A stretch of DNA of 64,000 bases from Hymenobacter sp. PAMC 26628 (GTDB lineage: Bacteria > Bacteroidota > Bacteroidia > Cytophagales > Hymenobacteraceae), in assembly GCF_001562275.1 (NCBI RefSeq), contig NZ_CP014304.1, positions 3,720,001 to 3,784,000 of the forward strand, written 5' to 3'. Under the pieces are notes generated by a model. That model searched no databases. It saw only the letters and a list, made by a program, of their open reading frames with translations, and was not told the DNA's origin. Positions within the stretch are counted from its first letter, which is position 1. Each line of letters begins with the position of its first letter. A program made the translations under genes and the position numbers. Positions 43,248 to 51,494 of this stretch are shown here, piece after piece.

Positions 43248-45737
43248 CTACCGCTCGTCGACGTTGATGCTAATGACGGATTTGGATTTGCCCGGCCCCG
43301 TGGCCGCGGGCAGAAACAGCCGGCGGTACTTCTCGAACTGCGCCGGCGTCAGGGCCCGGCCGTTCACGCGGCCGCCCTTGTCGTCGAGCTGGAACGAGAA
43401 GTTTTTCTCGGTGGCGCCAATCAGGCCGTCGCGGCGCAGCTCGTCGCGCACCTTATTGGACGACGTGGGGGCCGGCGGCGCGGGCGGGGCCTGCGGCGCG
43501 CGGGGGCCCCGGAAGGAACCAGCGTTGCCCCCCGTCGCAGCTTCTTCGCGCTGCAACATGGCCAGCTCACGCTGGGCGTCGCGAATTTGCATTTGCAGCT
43601 CGCGGCGGCGCTCCCGCACGTCGTCGGCCGGCGCCCCGGGCTGGTCCTGGGCTTCGCGGCGGCGCACCTGCATTTCGATGCGGCGCATATTTGCTTCAGC
43701 TTGGCGACCGTTTGCTTCGGCTTGGCGAGCGTTTGCTTCAGCGCGGCGCTTATTGGATTCGGCCTGCCGGGCGTTGCTCTCCGCCTGGTTGTTGTTGCGG
43801 CTGATGCGGCGGTTTTCCAATGATGCCAGCGCTTGCTCGGTGGCGCGGCGGTCGTCGTCGCTCAGGTTGGGGCTTTGCAACGACTGGCGCAGGCTGCGCC
43901 GGGCCGAGGCCACCGCGTCGCGCTCCATGGCGTCGGTGTCCAGGTCCACGTGTATGTCCGGTGTGATGAGGTTGAAGCCGTTGAGCTGCTTGTTTTGGAG
44001 GCGGAAGAGCTGCTTTTGCTCCTGGAACAGTTTGTCGCGCTGCTTGAACAGCTTCTCCTGCTCCTTGAACATTTTGGTTTGCTGCTCGAGGTTGGCTTCC
44101 GGCCCGAAGGTTTGCACCAGGGGCCCCATCGTCCAGCCGCGCATCTGGCCACGGACCCGCGACCCGGGCCCGCCGGGCACAAGGGCACCATCGCCCGTCA
44201 TAGGCAGCTGAATCACTTCGACTTGGGTCTTTTTGCCCTTCTTGCTTTTCTTGCCGGGGCCCTGGGTTTCCACCGGCTGCCCGTCCACAATCAGCTGGGT
44301 GAGGCGGCCTTTCTTGTCTTTCTCAATGATAACGGTACTGCCGGGGCCCTGCTGCCCACTCCGCAACCGGCGGAGCCGCGGCGGCCGGGGCGCGTCGGGA
44401 GCTGCCGGCACTTCGGGCACCGGGGATACTTCGGGTGCGTCAGGAGCTTCGGGCACGTCGGCCACGGGCGGCACGGGCGGAACCGGGGGGAGGGCAGGCA
44501 CGGCCGGGGCGGCGGGCGGCAGGGGCGAAAAAGGCACCTTCGCCAAGCGCTTAGCGGTGTCGGCGGGGCTGAACACCGATTGCCACACCACCGGAGCGGC
44601 GGGCCCCAGCTGGCGCAGGCGCTGGCTAGCCGGAGCCGGAGCGGCGGGTGCGGCCAGTGCCACGCCAGTGCCCAGCAGGCCCAGGCCACCCAGCAGCAGG
44701 GCCACGGCGGCCAGGCTCTCGCCGCGGGTAGGCCGGGCCGGGGGGCCCTGCACCAGCCGGCGCACCCGGCTCAGCAGCGAGCCGCGCCCGCCGGTGGCGG
44801 CCAGGGCCAGGCGCGGCACGGGGACCAGCACGGCGGTTTGGCTCCACTCGGCCAGGGCGGTGAGGGCCCGGGCCAGGCGCAGCGGGTCGCCGCCGACCAG
44901 CTCGGTGGCGAGATCGTCGCAGCAGTTTTCGCGCTCATCCCGCAGGCACTGGCCCAGGTACCACACGGCGGGGTGGTAGAAAAACACGGTTTCGGCCACG
45001 GTTTGCAGCAGGTTCACGAGGTAGTCGCGGCGCAGCACGTGGGCCAGCTCGTGGGCCAGTATGGCTTCGACGCAGGCCACCGGCAGGCCCGCCACCGCAC
45101 CCAGCGGCAGCAGCACCAGGGGCCGCAAGTGCCCCACCACCAGGGGCGCGGCCACCAGGCCCGATTCCAGCAGGCCCACCGGGCGGCGCAGGCCGGCCCG
45201 CGCCACCAGGGCCCCCAGGCGTGCTTGCCAGGCGGCCGGCAGCGGCCGGGTGCGGTGGCGGCGCAGGCGCTGCACGTACAGCAGCCCGCCCAGCAGGCGC
45301 AGGCTCATCACCAGCAGGCCCAGGCCCCAGGCCAGCACCAGCCAGGGCAAGTTTTGGTCGAAGTGCTGGCGGGCCGTGGCCAGCCAGCTCGGGCGCGGCG
45401 CGGCAATGGCGGCCGTTTCAGAAAACGCAAAATTCGTAGCGACAGCAGCCGCGGGCGCGGCGGTAGTCTGGGCCAGCTCAACGGCGCCGTAAGTGGGCAC
45501 AGCAAGCGTTTCCGGGGCCCCGTAGTAGTAGCCGAAGGTCCCCAACGATAGCAACACCAGGGCCCCCAGGGCCCCGGCCGCCACCCGGTAGCGCACGGCC
45601 GCCGCGCGGCGGCGCAGCACCAGCAGCGCCACCGCCACCACGGCCGCCGCCAGCGCGCCCTGCCAGAGCGAGTGCAGCAGCGTCCAACCCAGCGCCCGCA
45701 GCACGGCGGGCGACAACATTTGCTCAAGCGCGGTCAT
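43248..45737 (-). CDS. M56-family (BlaR1-like) membrane metalloprotease with heptad-repeat C-terminus
   Basis: An 829-residue protein. The N-terminal membrane domain (about 1-320) has four helices and the gluzincin motif HELAHVLRRD at His229, followed by ERENCCDDLA, the third-ligand Glu/Asp region. This is the BlaR1/MecR1-type sensor protease. The middle (about 380-470) is Pro-rich. The C-terminal half is charged and holds tandem heptads (ESNKRRA, EANARQA, EANGRQA; about 649-686) encoded by 21-base DNA repeats. It has no penicillin-binding domain, so the signal differs from beta-lactam. It overlaps the BlaI-like gene by 14 bases. Confidence 0.93.
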   Translation of the reverse strand: MTALEQMLSPAVLRALGWTLLHSLWQGALAAAVVAVALLVLRRRAAAVRYRVAAGALGALVLLSLGTFGYYYGAPETLAVPTYGAVELAQTTAAPAAAVATNFAFSETAAIAAPRPSWLATARQHFDQNLPWLVLAWGLGLLVMSLRLLGGLLYVQRLRRHRTRPLPAAWQARLGALVARAGLRRPVGLLESGLVAAPLVVGHLRPLVLLPLGAVAGLPVACVEAILAHELAHVLRRDYLVNLLQTVAETVFFYHPAVWYLGQCLRDERENCCDDLATELVGGDPLRLARALTALAEWSQTAVLVPVPRLALAATGGRGSLLSRVRRLVQGPPARPTRGESLAAVALLLGGLGLLGTGVALAAPAAPAPASQRLRQLGPAAPVVWQSVFSPADTAKRLAKVPFSPLPPAAPAVPALPPVPPVPPVADVPEAPDAPEVSPVPEVPAAPDAPRPPRLRRLRSGQQGPGSTVIIEKDKKGRLTQLIVDGQPVETQGPGKKSKKGKKTQVEVIQLPMTGDGALVPGGPGSRVRGQMRGWTMGPLVQTFGPEANLEQQTKMFKEQEKLFKQRDKLFQEQKQLFRLQNKQLNGFNLITPDIHVDLDTDAMERDAVASARRSLRQSLQSPNLSDDDRRATEQALASLENRRISRNNNQAESNARQAESNKRRAEANARQAEANGRQAEANMRRIEMQVRRREAQDQPGAPADDVRERRRELQMQIRDAQRELAMLQREEAATGGNAGSFRGPRAPQAPPAPPAPTSSNKVRDELRRDGLIGATEKNFSFQLDDKGGRVNGRALTPAQFEKYRRLFLPAATGPGKSKSVISINVDER

Positions 45738-46152
45738 GGTCGTCGTCGGTAGTAGAGGTGGAGGAATTTTGGATCTCGATGTCGTTTAGCAGCCGGCGCA
45801 GCTGGGCCAGCTCGTCGGCCGAGGTTTGGCGGTTGCCCAGCGCCTGCATCACCAGCTTCAGGGCCGAACCGCCGAAGGTGGCCGCCACGAACTTGTCGAG
45901 CAGCAGGTTTTGGGTGTCCTGCTCGCGCACGGCGGCCCGGTACACGTGGCTGCGGCCCTCGTCGTCGCGCCGCACCAGGCCCTTGTCAAGCATTAGCTGG
46001 AGCAGCTTCAGGGTGGTGGTATAGCCAACCTCAGCCTGCCGGCGCTGGCCCAGCTCGTCGTTCACGGCGCGTACCGTGGCGGGCCCGTGCTGCCAGAGCA
46101 CGTGCAATATTTCCAGTTCGGAATCAGTAGGTTTGGGTGGGGCTTTGCTCAT
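45724..46152 (-). CDS. BlaI/MecI-family repressor
   Basis: The ATG at 46150-46152 gives 142 residues (MSKAPPKPTDSELEILHVLW); an upstream GTG would only add six residues. The winged helix segment GPATVRAVNDELGQ and the wing VGYTTTLKLLQLMLDKGLV match BlaI. The C-terminal dimerisation helices follow. The next gene encodes the matching M56 sensor protease, which would cut this repressor. Three palindromes upstream (46170-46258) fit its operator. Confidence 0.95.
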   Translation of the reverse strand: MSKAPPKPTDSELEILHVLWQHGPATVRAVNDELGQRRQAEVGYTTTLKLLQLMLDKGLVRRDDEGRSHVYRAAVREQDTQNLLLDKFVAATFGGSALKLVMQALGNRQTSADELAQLRRLLNDIEIQNSSTSTTDDDHDRA

Positions 46153-46169
46153 ACGGATAAAGCTAAGCA

Positions 46170-46258
46170 CTACGAATCATTTCGTAGAACGACGCAAATA
46201 TGCTACGAACTGATTCGTAGTTACAAGCGCATTATACGAATTATTTCGTATAATGCGC
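46170..46258. promoter_or_regulatory. Three phased BlaI-type operator palindromes and a -7 box
   Basis: CTACGAA-N4-TTCGTAG occurs at 46170-46187 and 46203-46220. A longer 32-base palindrome with the same TACGAA-N4-TTCGTA core lies at 46227-46258. Centres are about 33 and 31 bases apart, near three helical turns. A minus-strand CATATTTG (46195-46202), one base off TAnnTTTG, sits between sites 1 and 2, so bound repressor would cover the promoter. Confidence 0.8.
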
Positions 46259-46334
46259 TTTACCCTCGCTAATCGCCTGCTAATTAAGCAAATATTTTTC
46301 TATAAATATTGCTTATTCCCGCTTTTTATCCAAG

Positions 46335-46691
46335 CTAGCGCTTCCGCTTCAGTGTCACGCGGGCCCGGTGGCAAATGCCGCCCAGCGGCGGGTTGAACTT
46401 GCTGACGCTGATTTTCACCTGCTGCACGTGGGGCAGCTCGGCCATCACGCGGTCGAGCACCCGGTGGGCCACGTGCTCAAGCAGTCGGGCGGGGGCCCGC
46501 ATTTCCTCGGCAATCAGGCGGTACAGCACCTCGTAGTTCACGGTATTATCGAGCTTGTCCGACGCGCCCGCGGCCAGCAAATCGGTGCGGATGTACAAAT
46601 CCACACCGTACTTGTTGCCAATGCGCTGTTCCTCGTCGTAGTAGCCGTGGAAGGCAAAGAACTCCATCCCTTCAAGTGCAATTTGGCCCAC
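46335..46691 (-). CDS. folB: Dihydroneopterin aldolase
   Basis: A 118-residue enzyme of the folate pathway that turns dihydroneopterin into 6-hydroxymethyl-dihydropterin and glycolaldehyde. The family segments ALEGMEFFAFHGYYDEEQ and NTVNYEVLYRLIAEEM, plus the catalytic Lys in VQQVKISVSKFNPP, are present. The usual length is about 120. It has no folate genes nearby. Confidence 0.95.
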   Translation of the reverse strand: MGQIALEGMEFFAFHGYYDEEQRIGNKYGVDLYIRTDLLAAGASDKLDNTVNYEVLYRLIAEEMRAPARLLEHVAHRVLDRVMAELPHVQQVKISVSKFNPPLGGICHRARVTLKRKR

Positions 46692-46745
46692 GGTTTTCAG
46701 GTTAATGGTTAGGTAAAAAAATTAACATCCAGGGCCCCCGGCCTA

Positions 46746-46889
46746 TAGCGCGGACTTTGTAGTCCGCGGCCCTCGCTTCGTCCTGCCGGTAATCGCTGAA
46801 CAAACCAGGCAACGCGCGGACTCGCAGAGTCCACGCTACGAACCGTTCAGCGACCGTTCAGAGCCGCGGACTACAAAGTCCACGCTACA
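46746..46889. repeat. Cluster of CGCGGACTnnnnAGTCCGCG repeat units
   Basis: Three related units lie at about 46746-46770, 46813-46839 and 46863-46889: TAGCGCGGACTTTGTAGTCC, then GCGCGGACTCGCAGAGTCCA, then CCGCGGACTACAAAGTCCA. Each has its own small palindrome and the outer ones are complementary. With the nearby terminator they fill the 321-base gap between the DivIVA-like gene and folB; no gene is seen there. Confidence 0.8.
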
Positions 46890-46925
46890 GCGCGCTAGTG
46901 CTTTGCCTCCGCAAAAGTGGCACAA

Positions 46926-46954
46926 AAAAAGCCCGCGCTTGGCGCGGGCTTTTT
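46926..46954. terminator. Terminator after the DivIVA-like gene
   Basis: AAAAAGCCCGCGC pairs with GCGCGGGCTTTTT around a 3-nt loop. On the minus strand it is a GC-rich stem followed by a T run, about 60 bases after the DivIVA-like stop. Confidence 0.9.
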
Positions 46955-47012
46955 AAAGACAGGAATCGGTCACAAAATCCGACCAATCCGGCTAATCCGA
47001 TAAATCCGTGGT

Positions 47013-48023
47013 TTAGATTTCGTCAAAAAACGACTTCTCGGCGGCCACGGCGCCCATCGGCTGGCCGGGATGCGTCACGGGCGAGGGCTGGCCGATTTCA
47101 GGCCGGCTGGGGCCCACGGGCACGATGTCGGGCGCGGCGGGCTCCACGTAGGGCGGGGCCGGCTCGGGCACTTGCGACGGGGCGGGCTGCTCGATGTTGG
47201 GCGCGGGCGAAATGCCGGGGTTTTCGGCCGGGGCGTTGGGGCGCTCAATGTCGGGGCCCGGGGCTTGACCTGGGTCGGGCTGCTGGCCGGGCTTGGGGTT
47301 GTAATCGGCCGGCGCGGACACCAGGGCGGGGCCCCGATCAGGGCGGTCGACGAACGCCGACGGGCTGGGCGCAGTAGCGGCCGGTGCGGTGAGTACGGGA
47401 GCGGAAGCGGTGAACATGGCGGGAGGGGTTTCGGGGGCGGCCGGTTCGGTGGGCCGCTCCACCTTTACGCTGGCCGCGCGCGAAAGGATGGCCGCCGCAC
47501 CGCCTTTGGGCCGCTGGCCGGCTTTGTCGGCCTGGGCAGCGGCGTCGGCGGCCAGGCGCTGCAAGTCGCGCACCAGGCCGTCGAGCTGCTGCTCCAGCTG
47601 CTGGCACTCCTGGCCGAGGCCGCTGGCCTGGCGCTGCATGTCGGCCACGGTTTTTTCGGCTGTTTGGTAGGCCTCGTCCACGATGGCGCGGGCGCGCTGG
47701 CGGGCCTCGGCCAGGGCGTGCTCGGCCTGGAGCTGGGCCTCGCGCCGGTGCAGGGCAGCCTCGCGCTGGGCCTGCTCGGTGATGCTGTGGCCGGTGTCCT
47801 CGGCCGTTTTCAGGGTGCGGTAGAGGCTGCTTTCCACTTCGCGCATCTTCTGCACGTCCAGTTGGGCGTGCTCCAGCTTGAGGCGCAGCTCGCGGTTTTC
47901 GTCGCCCAGCCGCTCCCACTGCTGCGACACGGTGGTGAGGAAGGCCTGCACCTCGTCGCGGTCCACGCCCCGGAAGGACTTTTCAAACGTTTTCTGCCGG
48001 ATGTCGAGGGCGGTGAGTTTCAT
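47013..48023 (-). CDS. DivIVA-domain coiled-coil protein
   Basis: A 336-residue protein. The N-terminal DivIVA motif is clear: MKLTALDIRQKTFEKSFRGV, then DRDEVQAFLTTV. A long coiled coil (about 40-180) with a heptad pattern follows. The C-terminal third is Pro/Ala-rich and likely disordered. DivIVA-like proteins recognise curved membrane and recruit cell-division or envelope proteins. In Bacteroidota the partner is not known. Confidence 0.92.
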   Translation of the reverse strand: MKLTALDIRQKTFEKSFRGVDRDEVQAFLTTVSQQWERLGDENRELRLKLEHAQLDVQKMREVESSLYRTLKTAEDTGHSITEQAQREAALHRREAQLQAEHALAEARQRARAIVDEAYQTAEKTVADMQRQASGLGQECQQLEQQLDGLVRDLQRLAADAAAQADKAGQRPKGGAAAILSRAASVKVERPTEPAAPETPPAMFTASAPVLTAPAATAPSPSAFVDRPDRGPALVSAPADYNPKPGQQPDPGQAPGPDIERPNAPAENPGISPAPNIEQPAPSQVPEPAPPYVEPAAPDIVPVGPSRPEIGQPSPVTHPGQPMGAVAAEKSFFDEI

Positions 48024-48119
48024 CTTAGTTGTCAGTTATTAGTTGCTCGTTGTCAGGTATTGGACGCCTGCCCGTCATCAGTCCAAACTAACAACGGACA
48101 ACTACCAACCGACAACTAA
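48024..48119. repeat. Imperfect palindrome of the TTAGTTGTCAGTTATTAG family
   Basis: CTTAGTTGTCAGTTATTAG near the left end and GACAACTAAG at the right end are complementary with mismatches. It fills the gap between two minus-strand genes, and the stop codon of the WD40 gene (48116-48118) lies inside its right arm. Confidence 0.7.
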
Positions 48120-49036
48120 GTGCCCACCTGCCACACGGCCAGGCTGCGGTCGTCGCTGCACGAAACTAGCCGGTTTTCGGTACCCGGCCAAACCAGGCGG
48201 TTCACCGACGTGCCGTGGCCAGCCGCCCGGGCCCGGTCGAGCACGCGCAGCAGCGTACGGTCGGCGGCGTCCCAGATTTTAATGCTTTTGTCGAGGCTGC
48301 AGGAGGCCAGGTAGCGCCCGTCGGGGCTGAAGGCCAGGTGGTTGATGGTGTACATGTGGGCCCCCACGGTTTGGGCCAGCGCGTAGCCAGTGGCCACGTC
48401 CCAGGCCCGGATCTGGGCGTCGCGCCCGGCCGTGAGCAGCGTCCCGCCGTCGGGCGAATAGGCGACCGAGAACACCGAGTTGGTGCTCTCGCCCAGCTCG
48501 TATTTTAGGGCCAGCGAGTCGAGGTCGAGGATGCGGGTGAGGGCGTCGGAGCTGCCCACGGCCAGCTCGGCGCGGCCCTCGTGCAGGGCCAGGCAGCGCA
48601 GGCTTTTGCCCTGGGCCACGCGCAGCAGCTTTTCGAGGCGCAGGTCGGGCAGCGTGAGCACGGCCAGCGTGCCATCGGCCAGGCCCGCGTACAGGCGCTG
48701 GCGGCTTTCCGACGCCACAATTTCGAAGATGGCCACCGGCGGCAGGGCGGCGGCGTGCACCAGCGTTTTCTGCGCCAAGTCGATGGCCTGGAGGCCCTGG
48801 AAGTTGTGGCCCAGCACCAGCCAGTTCAGCGCCGGCAGGTGGCGCAGGGCGTACACCGAATTCTCGACGCGGGCCAGCACCTCGCCGTCGCGGGCGGGGT
48901 CGGCGGCGTCCCAGCCCACCACCAGTCCGTCGGCCCCCGACGAGTACACGGCGCTGCCGGGGCCCCCGGTCAGCGCGTACACCGCGTCGCGGTGGCCGGT
49001 GAGGGCGGCAATTTTGTGGACTTCCGGGCGAACCAT
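48116..49036 (-). CDS. WD40-repeat protein
   Basis: The ATG at 49034-49036 gives 306 residues. About seven WD40 blades can be seen: LTGHRDAVYALTG, SSGADGLVVGWD, VAYSPDGGTLLTAGRDAQIR, FSPDGRYLASCSLDKSIKIWD and WPGTENRLVSCSDDRSLAVW. No signal peptide, so likely a cytoplasmic scaffold. It is divergent from the phosphopantetheinyl transferase gene 54 bases away. Confidence 0.93.
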   Translation of the reverse strand: MVRPEVHKIAALTGHRDAVYALTGGPGSAVYSSGADGLVVGWDAADPARDGEVLARVENSVYALRHLPALNWLVLGHNFQGLQAIDLAQKTLVHAAALPPVAIFEIVASESRQRLYAGLADGTLAVLTLPDLRLEKLLRVAQGKSLRCLALHEGRAELAVGSSDALTRILDLDSLALKYELGESTNSVFSVAYSPDGGTLLTAGRDAQIRAWDVATGYALAQTVGAHMYTINHLAFSPDGRYLASCSLDKSIKIWDAADRTLLRVLDRARAAGHGTSVNRLVWPGTENRLVSCSDDRSLAVWQVGT

Positions 49037-49040
49037 GCCG

Positions 49041-49067
49041 CGAAGGTACGGCCCGCCCCTACCTTCG
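49041..49067. promoter_or_regulatory. Paired divergent TACCTTCG -7-like boxes
   Basis: CGAAGGTA at 49041-49048 (TACCTTCG on the minus strand) and TACCTTCG at 49060-49067 (plus) are mirror images within the 54-base gap. Each is one base off TAnnTTTG. The minus-strand box ends only 4 bases before the WD40 ATG, so that mRNA might be leaderless. Confidence 0.45.
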
Positions 49068-49090
49068 CGGCCTGCCCCCCGCGCCCATTT

Positions 49091-49783
49091 ATGCCCCTGC
49101 ACCGCCTGCTGCGCCTCTCCCCCACCGCCGTACTGGGCCTCTGGCACCGCACCGAAACCGCCGCCGCCCTGGGGGCCCTGCTGCCCGCCGAGGCCCCCTA
49201 CGCCGCCCTGCTGCCTCCCACCGCCGGCCCCGAGCGCCAGGGCCAATGGCTGGCTGGCCGCGTGCTGGCCCACGCCGTGGCCGCCGCGCTGTGGCCCGGG
49301 GCCCCCGCGCTGTGGGTGCGCAACGACGCGGCCACCGGCCGGCCCTCCCTGGGGGGCCCCGGCGTGCCGGCGGGCGCGGTGGTGTCCCTGTCGCACTCCG
49401 GGGTGTGGGCCGCCGCGCTGCTGGCCACCGGCGGCCGGGTGGGCGTCGACGTGGAGCTGGTGCGCGACAAGGCCCGGCGCATCGCTACCAAATTCTTATC
49501 GGCTACGGAGCTAGCGGCGGCCCAAGCAGTGGCCACCGACGCGCATTTTACGCTGCTGTGGAGCGCCAAGGAAACGCTCTATAAGCTGGCGGAGCGCCGG
49601 GGCCTTATTTTTAAAGAACAATTGCTGCTCGAACCCTTTGACCAGGCGCCGGCGGGCGAAATCCCGATGGTGCTGTGCCTGGCCGAGGGCCAAAGCCGGC
49701 ACCGCATTTGCTATTTTCAACCGGCTGCCGGCTACGTGCTTACGCACTGCTGGGAGCCCGGGGCCCCAATTGATACCCCTTAG
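49091..49783 (+). CDS. 4'-phosphopantetheinyl transferase superfamily protein
   Basis: The ATG at 49091 gives 230 residues. The Sfp-type motifs are present: VSLSHSGVWAAALLATGGRV, GVDVELV (Mg-binding Asp and Glu), and FTLLWSAKETLYKLAERRG (WxxKEAxxK-like). It transfers the phosphopantetheine arm from CoA to carrier proteins. No carrier-protein or synthase gene is close, so it may act on the primary fatty-acid ACP. Confidence 0.92.
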   Translation: MPLHRLLRLSPTAVLGLWHRTETAAALGALLPAEAPYAALLPPTAGPERQGQWLAGRVLAHAVAAALWPGAPALWVRNDAATGRPSLGGPGVPAGAVVSLSHSGVWAAALLATGGRVGVDVELVRDKARRIATKFLSATELAAAQAVATDAHFTLLWSAKETLYKLAERRGLIFKEQLLLEPFDQAPAGEIPMVLCLAEGQSRHRICYFQPAAGYVLTHCWEPGAPIDTP

Positions 49784-49818
49784 CCGCTCCGCTTATGCCC
49801 TTCTTCTACCCGCTTACC

Positions 49819-50394
49819 ATGTCGATTCGACGCCTTTCCATTATTACCGCCGCGGCGCTGCTCTTTTGTACGGTAGCCGTGGGCGTAGCCCGGGCCCAGG
49901 GCACCGTGGCCGATTTCAGCCTGCAAACGGCCAACAATGCCACTGTGTCGCTGAAGAGCTACGCCGGCAAAAAGGCTGTGGTGGTCGTGTTCCTTAACCC
50001 CGCCTGCGCCTACTCGCGCCTCTACCAGGAGCGGCTGGCCTCGCTGAGCAGCAGCTTCGGCGGGCGCGGGGTGCAGTTCCTGTTCGTCAACGTGCCCATC
50101 AACCTTGATGCCCCCGGCGGCGCGGCTCCCGGCGAAGTCGACCTGCCCACCCTCACCGATGCCAGCCAGCAGGTAAGCGGCCAGCTGGGCATCAACAAAA
50201 CCACCGAGGCCGTGGTGCTCCAGCCTGAAGCTGGCGGCTTCGCGGTGCGCTACCGCGGCGCCATCGACGATAACCCCCAGGTGGCCAGCGGCGTGCAGCA
50301 ACCCTACCTGCGCCAGGTGCTCGATAATCTGCTCGCCGGCCGCCCCGCCGGTGTGGCCGACAAGCGCGCCGCCGGCTGCCTCATCAAGCGGTAG
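49819..50394 (+). CDS. Thioredoxin-fold redoxin, single active cysteine
   Basis: The ATG at 49819 (MSIRRLS) gives 191 residues with a signal peptide ending ARAQ. The redoxin core starts FSLQTANNATVSLKSYAGKK, followed by VVVVFLNPACAYSRLY. Only one Cys is present in the CxxS motif. This resembles the AhpC/TSA-like 'CPxS/A' branch of Bacteroidota, probably periplasmic, rather than a CxxC thioredoxin. Convergent with the SirB1-like gene. Confidence 0.88.
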   Translation: MSIRRLSIITAAALLFCTVAVGVARAQGTVADFSLQTANNATVSLKSYAGKKAVVVVFLNPACAYSRLYQERLASLSSSFGGRGVQFLFVNVPINLDAPGGAAPGEVDLPTLTDASQQVSGQLGINKTTEAVVLQPEAGGFAVRYRGAIDDNPQVASGVQQPYLRQVLDNLLAGRPAGVADKRAAGCLIKR

Positions 50395-50398
50395 CACA

Positions 50399-50473
50399 GT
50401 AGCGCGGACGCTGCGAGTCCGCGCGTGGGGCCCCTGACCGTTCAACCGCGCGGACTCGCAGCGTCCACGCTAC
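50399..50473. repeat. Palindromic repeat, GTAGCGCGGACG family
   Basis: 27-base arms (50399-50425 and 50447-50473) match with one mismatch; same family as 29651-29733 and 46746-46889. It directly follows the redoxin stop codon. Confidence 0.88.
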
Positions 50474-50475
50474 AT

Positions 50476-50513
50476 AAAAAGGCCGTCCCTGCATTTGCGG
50501 GGACGGCCTTTTT
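50476..50513. terminator. Bidirectional terminator between convergent genes
   Basis: AAAAAGGCCGTCCC (50476-50489) pairs with GGGACGGCCTTTTT (50500-50513). Both strands end the stem in T runs, fitting the convergent redoxin and SirB1-like genes. Confidence 0.92.
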
Positions 50514-50530
50514 CTATTTCAACCAGTGCT

Positions 50531-51394
50531 TTAATCCTCGTCGTCCTCGTCCGGCGCTTCTTCCGTCAATATTTCCAGCAGCTGGGATACTTCGGTGGCT
50601 TTGGCGGGCTCTTGTAGCTTTTCGAAGCTCATTTGCAGGTTGCGCAGGGCCCGGCGCACAATGTCGAGGTTAGAGCAGGGCTCGAAAAAGATGTCGTTGG
50701 GCGAAAGGTTGAGCTGGCTCACGTAGTGGGCAATGTCGGTGCGCGAGAGCACCAGGCCCCGGTTGTAGCAGTTGAGGTAGAACGGCACGGCACCCGGCAG
50801 CTCGGGCCGGAAGGTGAGCACGAACAGATTGGGCAGGTTCACGCCGAACACGGGCAGGTGCAAGCGTTGGGCCACCAGCAGGTAGATAACGCAGAGCGCC
50901 AGCGGGTTGCCGCGCTTGGTTTCAATCACGCGCTGGAGCATGGAGTTGGCCGGCGAGTGGAAGTGCTGGGTGTTGGCCGCGAACTTGTGCGAGCGGAACA
51001 GCACGTAATTCAGCACCTGCACCTGGTCGGCGGGGTGCATTTCGGGCCGCATCAGCGTCCAGGCTTCGAAGCGCAGCTGCTCGATGGCGCGGTTCAGGGC
51101 CTGGTAGTCGGCGTCGGGGTACTGGTAGGTATTCAGCAGCCACATGCCTTCGAGCAGGTCGGTAGCGCCGGCCTCGCGCCACACGCGCAGGCGCTGCTGC
51201 AAGCCCTCGAACTGGAGGTGGTGGATGAGGTCTTCGAGCCGCTGCTGCTGCTGGGCGTCAAGGGTTTCCTCCCAGCTTTCTTCCAGAAACGGGATGATGC
51301 TCTCGCCCAGGTTCTGGATTTCGCTGTGGACCTGGGGAGCTATTTCCGGGTCGTCGAGCAGCGAGATAAGGGCTTTGATTTCTTTGTTCGTCAT
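50531..51394 (-). CDS. SirB1-family transglutaminase-like protein
   Basis: The ATG at 51392-51394 gives 287 residues; more upstream codons come from the repeat at 51495-51580. The family segments NYVLFRSHKFAANTQHFHSP, ETKRGNPLALCVIYLLVAQ and VNLPNLFVLTF are present. The C-terminus is acidic (EAPDEDDED). The transglutaminase-like fold is known for this family but its catalytic role is unclear. Confidence 0.93.
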   Translation of the reverse strand: MTNKEIKALISLLDDPEIAPQVHSEIQNLGESIIPFLEESWEETLDAQQQQRLEDLIHHLQFEGLQQRLRVWREAGATDLLEGMWLLNTYQYPDADYQALNRAIEQLRFEAWTLMRPEMHPADQVQVLNYVLFRSHKFAANTQHFHSPANSMLQRVIETKRGNPLALCVIYLLVAQRLHLPVFGVNLPNLFVLTFRPELPGAVPFYLNCYNRGLVLSRTDIAHYVSQLNLSPNDIFFEPCSNLDIVRRALRNLQMSFEKLQEPAKATEVSQLLEILTEEAPDEDDED

Positions 51395-51494
51395 CGGGTG
51401 CAAAAACAGCCGCCGCTGCGGTGGCGGGGCCGAATTTAACAGTCGGAGCCGGGCTTTGTGTTCCGTCAGCGGCGTAGAAGCGGAATATAAAACG

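Noticed and set aside
43680..43795. Regular 21-base repeats that might be read as a CRISPR-like array
   Set aside because: They are in-frame codons for heptads in the M56 protein, with no spacers.
43833..45551. A 572-codon plus-strand frame opposite the M56 gene
   Set aside because: It mirrors the M56 sequence with Gln/Ala/Gly-rich product and lacks any known fold.
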